Below are positions 1 through 6,406 of a stretch of DNA of 23,307 nucleotides, in pieces. Position 1 is the stretch's first letter; each line of letters starts with the position of its first letter. Both the position numbers and the translations under genes were made by a program. The stretch is from assembly GCA_039180525.1 (NCBI GenBank), contig JBCDDF010000047.1, positions 1-23,307 on the forward strand, written 5' to 3'. The DNA comes from Halovulum sp039180525 (lineage in GTDB: Bacteria > Pseudomonadota > Alphaproteobacteria > Rhodobacterales > Rhodobacteraceae). The notes beneath the pieces were generated by a model that had not been told where the DNA came from, did no database searches, and was given only the letters and a program-made list of their open reading frames with translations.

Positions 1-226
1 CGCTTTGAGCGGCCCGACAATTGCACGCCCTTGACAAGCGGACCGAATGACCATCGTCCGTCTCGGCTCCAGAGGCCCCGGTTCGGGGTCCGGGACGCGG
101 TGCGCTGGGGGCCTCGCGCCAGGCACCACGTGCCCCGGACTTGATCCGGGGCCTCTGGAGCCGAGACGGACGATGGTCATTCGGTCCGCTTGTCAAGGGC
201 GTGCAATTGTCGGGCCGCTCAAAGCG
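1..226. repeat. Large inverted repeat (81-bp perfect arms, 64-nt core)
   Basis: Positions 1-81 are the exact reverse complement of 146-226, compared base by base. The left arm begins CGCTTTGAGCGGCCC and the right arm ends GGGCCGCTCAAAGCG. The core (82-145) is itself imperfectly palindromic and contains two opposed copies of a short repeat also found at 13181 and 18269. The left arm touches the window edge, so it may extend further out. No transposase or terminal target duplication is visible. It could be a MITE-like element, a pair of inverted repeats homogenised by conversion, or an assembly fold-back. Confidence 0.9.
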
Positions 227-360
227 ATGCGCTTGTTCTGGACTTTAGGAGCGACGATCTTGGGGGTTCGATTAAGGCGATTTGTGGTACTCCGGGTTTG
301 CAAAAAACATGGACGGCATCAAATGAGCCGTGCTCCTTTTACGCAGTCTTGGGGCCTGGA

Positions 361-531
361 GTGAGAAGTCTAATTCTCAAAGTGCTTGGCCTGGATAACG
401 CAAGCGTGAGCAGGTTCCGGGCTCTGCTGAAATTGTTTGTAATTCTCTACATGATTGTATGCACTGTGATATGCACCAGCATCCTTCTTATGTTTGCGCT
501 GGGGTTTGTAGACACTGCCTCATACAAATAG
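361..531 (+). CDS. Possible small single-pass membrane protein (weak)
   Basis: A GTG-initiated frame of 56 residues ends in TAG at 529-531. Its first ~20 residues are polar and partly basic. These are followed by a strongly hydrophobic stretch of about 25 residues (starting LFVILYMIV and ending LLMFALGFV) and a short polar tail, the layout of a single-pass membrane peptide. The frame stays open upstream to an ATG at 190, but that extension would run through the inverted repeat and looks non-coding. A GGAG overlaps the GTG, so there is no properly spaced ribosome site. Codon use is unlike the neighbours. I do not recognise a family. It may be chance or a recently acquired small gene. Confidence 0.2.
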   Translation: MRSLILKVLGLDNASVSRFRALLKLFVILYMIVCTVICTSILLMFALGFVDTASYK

Positions 532-624
532 CAGCGCTATGGAATTGAGCTTATCGGGAGCGGCTGGACTTGGCCTATTTGGCGCCGTTTCTGTTGGTTC
601 ATGTATCCCAGAGACAGCCGACCC

Positions 625-656
625 AAACGGATCGGACTGAAACATCTTCGGTCCAG
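625..656 (-). repeat. Degenerate copy of the GGATCAGAT palindrome family
   Basis: Read on the minus strand this segment carries CTGGACCGAA, then GTTTCAGTCCGATCCGTTT. The copy at 18314-18357 has the same CTGGACCGAA lead and a closely matching GTTTCAATCTGATCCGTTT, so this looks like a shortened, decayed member of the same family. It lies 7 bp beyond the sbmA stop codon. Its palindrome is imperfect and it lacks a good T-run in the direction of sbmA transcription, so terminator function is doubtful. Confidence 0.5.
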
Positions 657-663
657 GCCCGGC

Positions 664-1944
664 TCACACGGCGCGGGTTTCGCCCTCGAACTCGATATCC
701 GCCAGTTCCTGATCGCGGATCGCCAGTTCGAACGCGGCCAGGCGTTTCTGGATCGACATCAACTCGATGATCGTCGGCCAGGCGTTGATGAGGAACTGGA
801 ACGAGTTCTCGACCCGGTTGAAGGCGTTGATGATCTGCTGGAACAGCCCGAAGGTGATGGCACCGGCGACGATTGTGGGGCCCAGGGCGAACAGCGGGAC
901 GATATTGCCTGTCTGCAGATAGGTGAACCGGACCACGTTGAAATAGGTGTATTCCAGATACAGCCGGAAATAGTTCTTGCGCACGAAGCCGAAAAGCTCG
1001 CCCAAGGTGGGCGGCTGGGCGCGCAATTCGTCATCCTCGCCGATCACCAATTCCTTGCGGTAGGAGGCCTCGACGCGCTGGTTGCGGAACTCCAGCCCCG
1101 GCAGCCGGTAGCCCGCCAGCGCGATCAGCCCGGTGCCGAAGACCGACCACAGGATCGCCAGGACAACCAGCGCCTGCGGGATCTGGCCGAGGATCGGAAT
1201 CTCGCTGACATAGACCGACAGCCCCCAGAGGATGGGCAGAAACGCGATCAGCGTCATGAAACTGTCGATGATGTTGACGCCCAGGGTCTCCACGATGCGG
1301 GCGAAGCGCATGGTGTCGTCCTGGATGCGCTGGCTGGCGCCCTCGATATGCCGGATCTTGGGCCAGATCGCGGTGTAGCGTTCGTTCATCGCGGTGCGCC
1401 AGCGGAACACATAATGGCTGGTGAAGAACAGCTTCAGCACCGCCAGGATGATCGCGGGGACGAGGACGGCGAACACGGTCAGGATCTGGCCGTTCAGCTC
1501 CGACAACTCCACCGCGTTGGGTTCGGCCAGGGCGCGTTGCACCAGGTCGTAGAAATCGCGGTACCAAAAGTTCACGAACACATCGATCTGCACCTGGAAC
1601 CAGGTGGTGAAGATGATCAGCGCCGAGCCCGCGACCGACCAGGCGGCCCATTTGGTATCGGCCAGGCGCATCCAGACCAGCGTGAAGATCACATAGCAGG
1701 TGATGACGTATTGATAGAGCCAGAACGTCTGGGGCGTGGAGCGCGCGGCCTCGAACGCGGCTTGGGCGGCCTCGTCGGCATCCGGCGGCAGGGTTTCGGG
1801 GAAGGTCAGACCGAAGATCCAGCCCAGGCTGAGCGCGCCGCCTGCGCCGCGCAGGGCGAAATACCAGATAAGCAGCGTGACCACCGACCAGCCGACGAAG
1901 GACAGGGCAAAGATCTTGGGCCGCGGAAAGAAGGACTCGAACAT
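664..1944 (-). CDS. sbmA: SbmA/BacA-family peptide transporter
   Basis: This 426-residue integral membrane protein matches the SbmA/BacA family, inner-membrane importers that use the proton gradient. They bring proline-rich antimicrobial peptides and some peptide-like antibiotics into the cytoplasm, and in rhizobia BacA is needed for survival inside host cells. Several hydrophobic segments are visible, near residues 10-32, 75-95, 100-120, 155-175, 225-275 and 340-365. The family-like stretch NFWYRDFYDLVQ is near residue 125, and the soluble C-terminal tail is short. Length is close to E. coli SbmA (about 406). The family resembles the membrane half of ABCD-type ABC exporters but has no ATPase, and none is encoded next to it. 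The gene is divergent from smpB across 133 bp. SbmA and BacA cannot be told apart from sequence alone. Confidence 0.88.
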   Translation of the reverse strand: MFESFFPRPKIFALSFVGWSVVTLLIWYFALRGAGGALSLGWIFGLTFPETLPPDADEAAQAAFEAARSTPQTFWLYQYVITCYVIFTLVWMRLADTKWAAWSVAGSALIIFTTWFQVQIDVFVNFWYRDFYDLVQRALAEPNAVELSELNGQILTVFAVLVPAIILAVLKLFFTSHYVFRWRTAMNERYTAIWPKIRHIEGASQRIQDDTMRFARIVETLGVNIIDSFMTLIAFLPILWGLSVYVSEIPILGQIPQALVVLAILWSVFGTGLIALAGYRLPGLEFRNQRVEASYRKELVIGEDDELRAQPPTLGELFGFVRKNYFRLYLEYTYFNVVRFTYLQTGNIVPLFALGPTIVAGAITFGLFQQIINAFNRVENSFQFLINAWPTIIELMSIQKRLAAFELAIRDQELADIEFEGETRAV

Positions 1945-2077
1945 GGGGCGCGCCTTTGGGCTGGGGGGCCGCGAAGGGCCGTTGGGTCACTCTAAGCGGG
2001 TCGCGCGTCGCTTGGGAACCCGGCGCGTGCGGCTGGGCGGCTGGACAGTCCCGCCCCTGCACCCCTATGTGTCGCCC

Positions 2078-2548
2078 ATGGCCAAGGCACCGACAAACGC
2101 GCGCACGATCGCAGAGAACCGCAAGGCCCGGTACAACTACGCGATCGAGGACGACATCGAATGCGGGATCATGCTGCAGGGCTCGGAGGTCAAGTCGCTG
2201 CGCGCGGGCAACGCCCAGATCGCCGAGAGCTACGCCGAGGTGAAGGAGGGCGAGCTTTGGCTGGTAAACGCTTATATCGAGGGCTATGACAAGGCCAAGA
2301 CCTTCGGCCATGACGAACGCCGGCGGCGCAAGCTCTTGGCCAGCCGGCGCGAGATCGCCAAGCTGTTCCAGGGCGTGGGCCGCGAGGGGATGACGCTGGT
2401 GCCGCTCAGGCTGTATTTCAACGACCGCGGCATCGCCAAGCTGAAGCTGGGCCTGGCCAAGGGCAAGAAGGTCGCCGACAAGCGCGAGACCGAGAAGAAA
2501 CGCGACTGGAACCGCCAGAAACAGCGGCTGTTGCGCGACCACGGCTGA
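2078..2548 (+). CDS. smpB: SsrA-binding protein SmpB
   Basis: SmpB binds tmRNA and guides it into stalled ribosomes for trans-translation. The 156-residue protein has the expected elements. These are the N-terminal TIAENRKARYNY segment, GSEVKSLRAG at 35-44 (beta-barrel RNA-binding core), HDERRRRKLL near 78-87, and a basic C-terminal tail (KGKKVADKR then KKRDWNRQKQR) that becomes helical in the mRNA channel. Length fits the family (about 150-160). I chose the ATG at 2078 because the protein then starts MAKAP, as SmpB proteins usually do. The open frame continues far upstream, but that part is antisense to sbmA. There is no clear Shine-Dalgarno sequence. Its TGA overlaps the ATG of the next gene in TGATG, suggesting translational coupling. 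Confidence 0.95.
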   Translation: MAKAPTNARTIAENRKARYNYAIEDDIECGIMLQGSEVKSLRAGNAQIAESYAEVKEGELWLVNAYIEGYDKAKTFGHDERRRRKLLASRREIAKLFQGVGREGMTLVPLRLYFNDRGIAKLKLGLAKGKKVADKRETEKKRDWNRQKQRLLRDHG

Positions 2549-3573
2549 TGGCGCGCAAGCGCCGCGGCAGCGGCAATCCCACGATCATGGATGTGGCGCG
2601 CGACGCGGGCGTTTCGGCGATCACCGTCAGCCGGGCGCTGCGCACGCCCGACCGCGTGTCGGCCGAGGCGCGGGCGCGGGTCGCGGCGGCGGTGCGAAAC
2701 TTGGGCTATACGCCCGACCCGGCGGCGCGGGCGCTGGCCTCGGACCGGTCGAACATCGTGGGGCTGTTGATCCCTTCGGTCACCAATTCGGTGTTTCAGG
2801 ACACGCTGCGCGGCATCTATGCGGTGTCGGAAACGTCCGATGTGCGGATCCAGATCGCCAACACCCGCTATGACCCGGCGGAGGAAGAGCGCATGCTGCG
2901 GGTGTTCCTGGCGCAGCGGCCGGCGGGGCTGATCGTGACCGGGATCGATCAATCGGCGGCGGCGGCGGCGCTGTTGCGCGATGCGCCCTGCCCGATCGTG
3001 CAGATCACCGAAACCGGGCCGGCGCCGTTCGACATGATGGTGGGGTTCTCGCACGCCCAGGCCGCGCGGACGGCGGCGGAACACCTGGCGGCGCGGGGCT
3101 ATCGCCGGATCGGGTTTCTGGGCGCGCGGCGCGATCCGCGGTCCACACGCCGGCTTTCGGGCTTTCGCGCCGGGCTGGAGGGCCGGGGGCTTTACAACCC
3201 TGCACGCGTGCTGTTCAGCGACCAGCCCTCCTCCGTGCCGCTTGGCGCGGCGCAATTCGCGGACTTGCTGAGCCGCGACCCCGATGCCGACGCGGTTTTG
3301 TGCAACAACGACGATCTGGCGTTGGGCGTGCTGTTCGAATGCCAGCGGCGCGGCATCGCGGTCCCGGACAGGTTCGGGCTGTGCGGGTTCAACGATATCG
3401 ACGTGATGGCGGCGGCCTGCCCGACGATCACCTCCGTCCACACGCCGCGGGCGGAGATCGGCCGCCAGGCGATGGCGATGCTGCTGGCCCGGCTGGCCGA
3501 CGAGGAGCCGGGCGCGTCGGTCCGCGATCTGGGGTTCGAGTTGGTCGTGCGCGAGAGCACCCGGCGCGGCTGA
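2548..3573 (+). CDS. LacI-family repressor, GntR (gluconate) type
   Basis: This 341-residue protein is a LacI-family transcription factor. A helix-turn-helix lies at residues 11-35 (IMDVARDAGVSAITVSRAL), followed by the hinge and a periplasmic-binding-protein-like sensor domain. By remembered sequence it resembles E. coli GntR, the gluconate repressor, more than other LacI members. Shared stretches are IPSVTNSVFQDTLRGI, NNDDLALGVLFECQRRGI and the C-terminal DLGF. A gluconate or related sugar-acid effector is therefore plausible, but no gluconate genes are in the window, so its targets are elsewhere or unknown. It starts inside the smpB stop (TGATG) with no ribosome site of its own, so expression probably depends on smpB translation. 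A strong hairpin with a T-run follows at 3690-3720. Confidence 0.85.
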   Translation: MARKRRGSGNPTIMDVARDAGVSAITVSRALRTPDRVSAEARARVAAAVRNLGYTPDPAARALASDRSNIVGLLIPSVTNSVFQDTLRGIYAVSETSDVRIQIANTRYDPAEEERMLRVFLAQRPAGLIVTGIDQSAAAAALLRDAPCPIVQITETGPAPFDMMVGFSHAQAARTAAEHLAARGYRRIGFLGARRDPRSTRRLSGFRAGLEGRGLYNPARVLFSDQPSSVPLGAAQFADLLSRDPDADAVLCNNDDLALGVLFECQRRGIAVPDRFGLCGFNDIDVMAAACPTITSVHTPRAEIGRQAMAMLLARLADEEPGASVRDLGFELVVRESTRRG

Positions 3574-3689
3574 GCGCCGGCAATCATCCTTCCCCGCCAC
3601 CGGACCCGCTTTCGACGGCCGGCGATGGCGCGCGCCGCCCGGCGCCAGACCAAAACCGTTTCAGATTCAATCGTTTGAGAGAAATCCTG

Positions 3690-3720
3690 GGATCAGATCG
3701 TTTCGATCTGATCCGTTTTT
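3690..3720 (+). terminator. Terminator-like palindrome after the GntR-type gene; dispersed repeat copy 1
   Basis: An 11-bp perfect stem (GGATCAGATCG at 3690-3700 pairing with 3704-3714) closes a 3-nt TTT loop and is followed by CCGTTTTTG, giving a T-run on the plus strand. It sits between two convergent genes, the GntR-type repressor and aglR, and fits an intrinsic terminator for the former. Near-identical sequence occurs at 18329-18359, so it is also a member of a repeat family. The conserved unit runs on to the TAG stop codon of aglR. Confidence 0.7.
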
Positions 3721-3723
3721 GCG

Positions 3724-4743
3724 CTAAAGCGGCGCCGGGCCGGTGGAGGCGCCTTCGATCAACTCGGCTTCCCAAAGTTCGGTGACGGGACCGTCGCGGC
3801 GGCCCTCAATCATGTCGATCAGCAAATCCGCCATGCGCCGGCCGGCGGCGCGGACCGAGGACTTGGTGGAGGTGAACATCGGCCGCGGCCCGTCATTGGG
3901 CAGAAAGTCCATCGCATCGTCATGGGTGATCACCGACACCGCGCCGCCCATAACCAGACCCTGAGCGGCGATGGCCCGGGCGACGCCCAGCGCGGTGATC
4001 AGGCTGGAACAGACCAGCGCGGTGGGCGGGTTCGCACCGCCAAGCAGCGCGGTCGCGGCCTCAAACCCATAAGGCTCGGTCATGTCGGCGCCATGGACCC
4101 AGGCCGGGTCGATGGGCAGGCCCGCGGCACCGAGTGCTGCCTGAAAGCCGTCGCGGCGCCGGCGGGCGAATTCCATCGACGGCAGCCCGTTCAGCAGCGC
4201 GATGCGCCGGTGCCCCAGCCCGATCAGATGCTCGGTCGCCTGCAGGAACGCGCGGCGGTTGTTCATGTCGAGCCAGCTATAGCCCGTCTCTGCCTCGGTC
4301 CGGCCATGGACCATGTAGCGCAACCCCAATTCATCGAGCAGCGGCAAGCGCGGATCCCGCGCCCGCGGGGCATGCACCATGACCGCATCGACCGATTGCG
4401 CCGCGGCCAGCGCACGATAGGTGTCGGCCTCCTCTTCGCTTCGGACCACGCGCAGGACCATGCTGTAGCCGGCGCGCGAATAGCTTTCACCGGCGCCGGC
4501 GATGAACTCGGCGAAGATCGGGTTGATCATCGCATGATCGCTGAGCGGCACGACATGGCCGATCGCCATCGCCCGCCCGGTCGCCAGCCGCTTGGCCATG
4601 CTGTTGGGCACATAGCCATGTTCGCGCGCGGCGGCGACCACGCGGCTGCGGGTCTTGGCGTTCACCTCTGGGTACCCGTTCAGCGCCCGGCTGACGGTGG
4701 TGGGCGACAGGCCCAAAAGCTCTGACAGTTGTTTCAGGTTCAT
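3724..4743 (-). CDS. aglR: LacI-family regulator of the alpha-glucoside operon
   Basis: This 339-residue LacI-family repressor is divergent from aglE, the position AglR occupies in rhizobial and Rhodobacter-type agl loci. The helix-turn-helix is at the very N-terminus (LKQLSELLGLSPTTVSRALNG, residues 3-23), then the hinge (VPNSMAKRLATGRA, 45-58) and a sugar-sensing periplasmic-binding-protein fold. It probably represses aglEFGAK and responds to an imported alpha-glucoside or derived sugar. The 211-bp gap to aglE contains two copies of a 16-bp palindrome that I infer to be its operators, one of them 13 bp upstream of its own ATG, which suggests autoregulation. The TAG stop at 3724-3726 lies within the conserved edge of a dispersed palindrome. 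The effector cannot be told from sequence. Confidence 0.85.
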   Translation of the reverse strand: MNLKQLSELLGLSPTTVSRALNGYPEVNAKTRSRVVAAAREHGYVPNSMAKRLATGRAMAIGHVVPLSDHAMINPIFAEFIAGAGESYSRAGYSMVLRVVRSEEEADTYRALAAAQSVDAVMVHAPRARDPRLPLLDELGLRYMVHGRTEAETGYSWLDMNNRRAFLQATEHLIGLGHRRIALLNGLPSMEFARRRRDGFQAALGAAGLPIDPAWVHGADMTEPYGFEAATALLGGANPPTALVCSSLITALGVARAIAAQGLVMGGAVSVITHDDAMDFLPNDGPRPMFTSTKSSVRAAGRRMADLLIDMIEGRRDGPVTELWEAELIEGASTGPAPL

Positions 4744-4755
4744 CGCCGCCCCGAT

Positions 4756-4771
4756 CCCAAAGCGGTTTGAA
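4756..4771. promoter_or_regulatory. Candidate AglR operator near aglR (imperfect)
   Basis: CCCAAAGCGGTTTGAA matches the perfect palindrome at 4869-4884 at 13 of 16 positions, including the AAAGCG core and the TTTGAA half. It lies 13 bp upstream of the aglR start codon, where bound repressor would block aglR transcription. The role is inferred from position and similarity to LacI-family operators, which typically have a central CG step. Confidence 0.55.
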
Positions 4772-4832
4772 TTTATCCGCGGGTTTGCCTTTCGCGCAAG
4801 CGGCGTTAAGCTTTAACCAGGGGGGAATCCGG

Positions 4833-4861
4833 TTGACTCACAAACCCTTCGCGCGCATTTT
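4833..4861 (+). promoter_or_regulatory. Candidate aglE promoter
   Basis: TTGACT at 4833-4838 is a good -35 match. A weak -10 candidate (CATTTT) lies 17 bp further, at 4856-4861. The predicted start would fall around 4868, directly on the operator palindrome at 4869-4884, which makes sense for repression. The -10 match is poor, so this is tentative. Confidence 0.4.
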
Positions 4862-4868
4862 GACGCGG

Positions 4869-4884
4869 TTCAAAGCGCTTTGAA
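4869..4884. promoter_or_regulatory. Candidate AglR operator (perfect palindrome)
   Basis: TTCAAAGCGCTTTGAA is a perfect 16-bp palindrome with the central CG typical of LacI/GalR-family operators. It lies 70 bp upstream of the aglE ATG and just downstream of a candidate promoter, so bound repressor would block initiation. A second, diverged copy flanks the divergently transcribed aglR. Confidence 0.75.
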
Positions 4885-4954
4885 TCCCGGAACGGGGCTG
4901 CGCATGACATGCCAAGGAACCGGATTTTCCGGCTTTTGACAGGGAGGACCACCC

Positions 4955-6310
4955 ATGAAATTCAACCTATTGGCCAGCGCGGCGGTCGTGGGCCTTTGCG
5001 CCGGCGCGGCGCAGGCCGATCTTGTGTTCACGCCGGGCGAGGACGCGCGGTTCAGTTGGGACAGCTACAACGAGTGGGCCGCCAACGCGCCCGACCTCAG
5101 CGGCCAGACGGTGACGGTGTTCGGCCCCTGGCTGGACCCGGAGGACGGCTATTTCCGCAGCGTGCTTGAGTACTTCTCCGAAGCGACGGGGGCCGAGGCG
5201 ATCTATACCGGTTCCGACGGGTTCGAGCAGCAGATCGTGATCGATGCCGAAGCCGGATCCGCCCCGAATATCGCTGTGTTCCCGCAGCCCGGGCTGGCCG
5301 CGGTGCTGGCGGCGCAGGGTCAGTTGACCCCGCTGGGCGGCGACTGGCAGGACTGGATCGCCGAAAACTACGCGGCGGGGTCGTCCTGGGTCGATCTGGG
5401 CACCTATCCCGACCAAAGCGGTGCGGATCAGTTGTACGGCTATTTCTACAACGTCAACGTCAAGAGCCTGGTCTGGTACAGCCCCGAGAACTTCGAGGAT
5501 GCGGGCTATGACGTGCCCGAGACCATGGAAGATCTGAAGGCGCTGACCGAACAGATCGTGGCCGATGGCGAAACGCCCTGGTGCATCGGCCTGGGTTCCG
5601 GCCCGGCGACCGGCTGGCCGGCGACCGACTGGGTCGAGGACATGATGCTGCGCACCCAGTCGCCCGAGGTCTATGACCAGTGGACCACCAACGAGATCCC
5701 GTTCAACGACGACCGGGTAAAAGCGGCGATCGAGGAGTTCGGCTGGTTCGCGCGCGACGACGACAAAGTGTCAGGCGGCGCGGCGGCGGTGGCCTCCACC
5801 GATTTCCGTGACAGCCCCAAGGGCCTGTTTGCGTCGCCGCCGCAGTGCTACATGCACCGCCAGGCGTCGTTCGCGACTGCCTTCTTCCCCGAAGATGTGG
5901 TTGTGGGCGAGGATGCGGATTTCTTCTACTTCCCGTCCTTCTCTGACAAGGATCTGGGCTCTCCGGTTCTGGGTGGGGGCACGCTGTTGGCGATCTCCAA
6001 CCCGTCCGAGGCGACCAGCGCGCTGATGGAGTTCTTCCGCCTGCCGCTGAGCCATGAGGTGATGATGGCGCAGACCGGGTTCCTGACGCCGCTGACCTCG
6101 GCCAATCTGGACGCGTATGGCGATGACGTGCTGCGCGGCCAGGGCGAGATCCTGCTGAACGCGACCACGTTCCGGTTCGACGGGTCCGACCTGATGCCCG
6201 CGGGCGTGGGCGCCGGCACGTTCTGGACCGGCATGGTCGACTATACCGGCGGCAAGTCGGTCGACGATGTCACCAGCGAGATCCAGTCCAGCTGGGAAGC
6301 GCTGAAGTAA
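4955..6310 (+). CDS. aglE: Alpha-glucoside ABC transporter, periplasmic binding protein
   Basis: This 451-residue protein is the binding component of an Agl-type ABC importer that captures alpha-glucosides (sucrose, maltose and trehalose in the characterised rhizobial system). A Sec signal peptide is clear: MKFNLLASAAVV, a hydrophobic stretch, then AQA-D with likely cleavage after residue 21. The mature part has the features of a large solute-binding protein of the maltose/sugar class, including GYFYNVNVKSLVWYSP and a tryptophan-rich middle (WCIGLGSGPATGWPATDWVEDM). The start is supported by AGGGAGG about 8 bp upstream. The gene is first in the agl operon, divergent from aglR. A strong hairpin follows its stop, and the next gene is 96 bp away. 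The identification rests on the whole operon as much as on this protein. Confidence 0.9.
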   Translation: MKFNLLASAAVVGLCAGAAQADLVFTPGEDARFSWDSYNEWAANAPDLSGQTVTVFGPWLDPEDGYFRSVLEYFSEATGAEAIYTGSDGFEQQIVIDAEAGSAPNIAVFPQPGLAAVLAAQGQLTPLGGDWQDWIAENYAAGSSWVDLGTYPDQSGADQLYGYFYNVNVKSLVWYSPENFEDAGYDVPETMEDLKALTEQIVADGETPWCIGLGSGPATGWPATDWVEDMMLRTQSPEVYDQWTTNEIPFNDDRVKAAIEEFGWFARDDDKVSGGAAAVASTDFRDSPKGLFASPPQCYMHRQASFATAFFPEDVVVGEDADFFYFPSFSDKDLGSPVLGGGTLLAISNPSEATSALMEFFRLPLSHEVMMAQTGFLTPLTSANLDAYGDDVLRGQGEILLNATTFRFDGSDLMPAGVGAGTFWTGMVDYTGGKSVDDVTSEIQSSWEALK

Positions 6311-6333
6311 CCCCCGCCAAAGGGTTCAAATAC

Positions 6334-6361
6334 GCGGGGCGCCGGACCACCGGCGCCCCGC
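6334..6361 (+). promoter_or_regulatory. Intercistronic hairpin between aglE and aglF
   Basis: A 12-bp perfect GC-rich stem (GCGGGGCGCCGG at 6334-6345 pairing with 6350-6361) closes a 4-nt loop. No T-run follows; an A-rich stretch comes next. Such hairpins after binding-protein genes commonly protect the upstream mRNA from 3' exonucleases, or cause partial termination, so that the binding protein is made in excess over the permeases. That role here is inferred. Confidence 0.7.
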
Positions 6362-6406
6362 CCACGACGAAAAAAACCAAAACAAAACACCTAGGGGAGG
6401 ACAGCC

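Larger units (their letters stand above)
227..663. other. Gene-poor interval of atypical composition
   Basis: This stretch lies between the large hairpin and the end of sbmA. It is visibly more AT-rich than the rest of the window. Open frames here use codons that are rare in the neighbours, such as AGA, CTA and ATA. The only contents I can name are a possible small membrane-protein ORF at 361-531 and a degenerate palindromic repeat at 625-656. No tRNA, transposase fragment or recognisable protein remnant is visible. Confidence 0.5.

Noticed and set aside
601..1995. Long plus-strand open frame (464 codons) opposite sbmA
   Set aside because: Its product is low-complexity, rich in Asp, Gln, Gly and Arg, and it is antisense to a recognisable transporter; it is a GC-rich shadow.
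4805..4817. GTTAAGCTTTAAC as a third regulator site between aglR and aglE
   Set aside because: It is only near-palindromic and unlike the CAAAGCG operator pair; no regulator for it is indicated.
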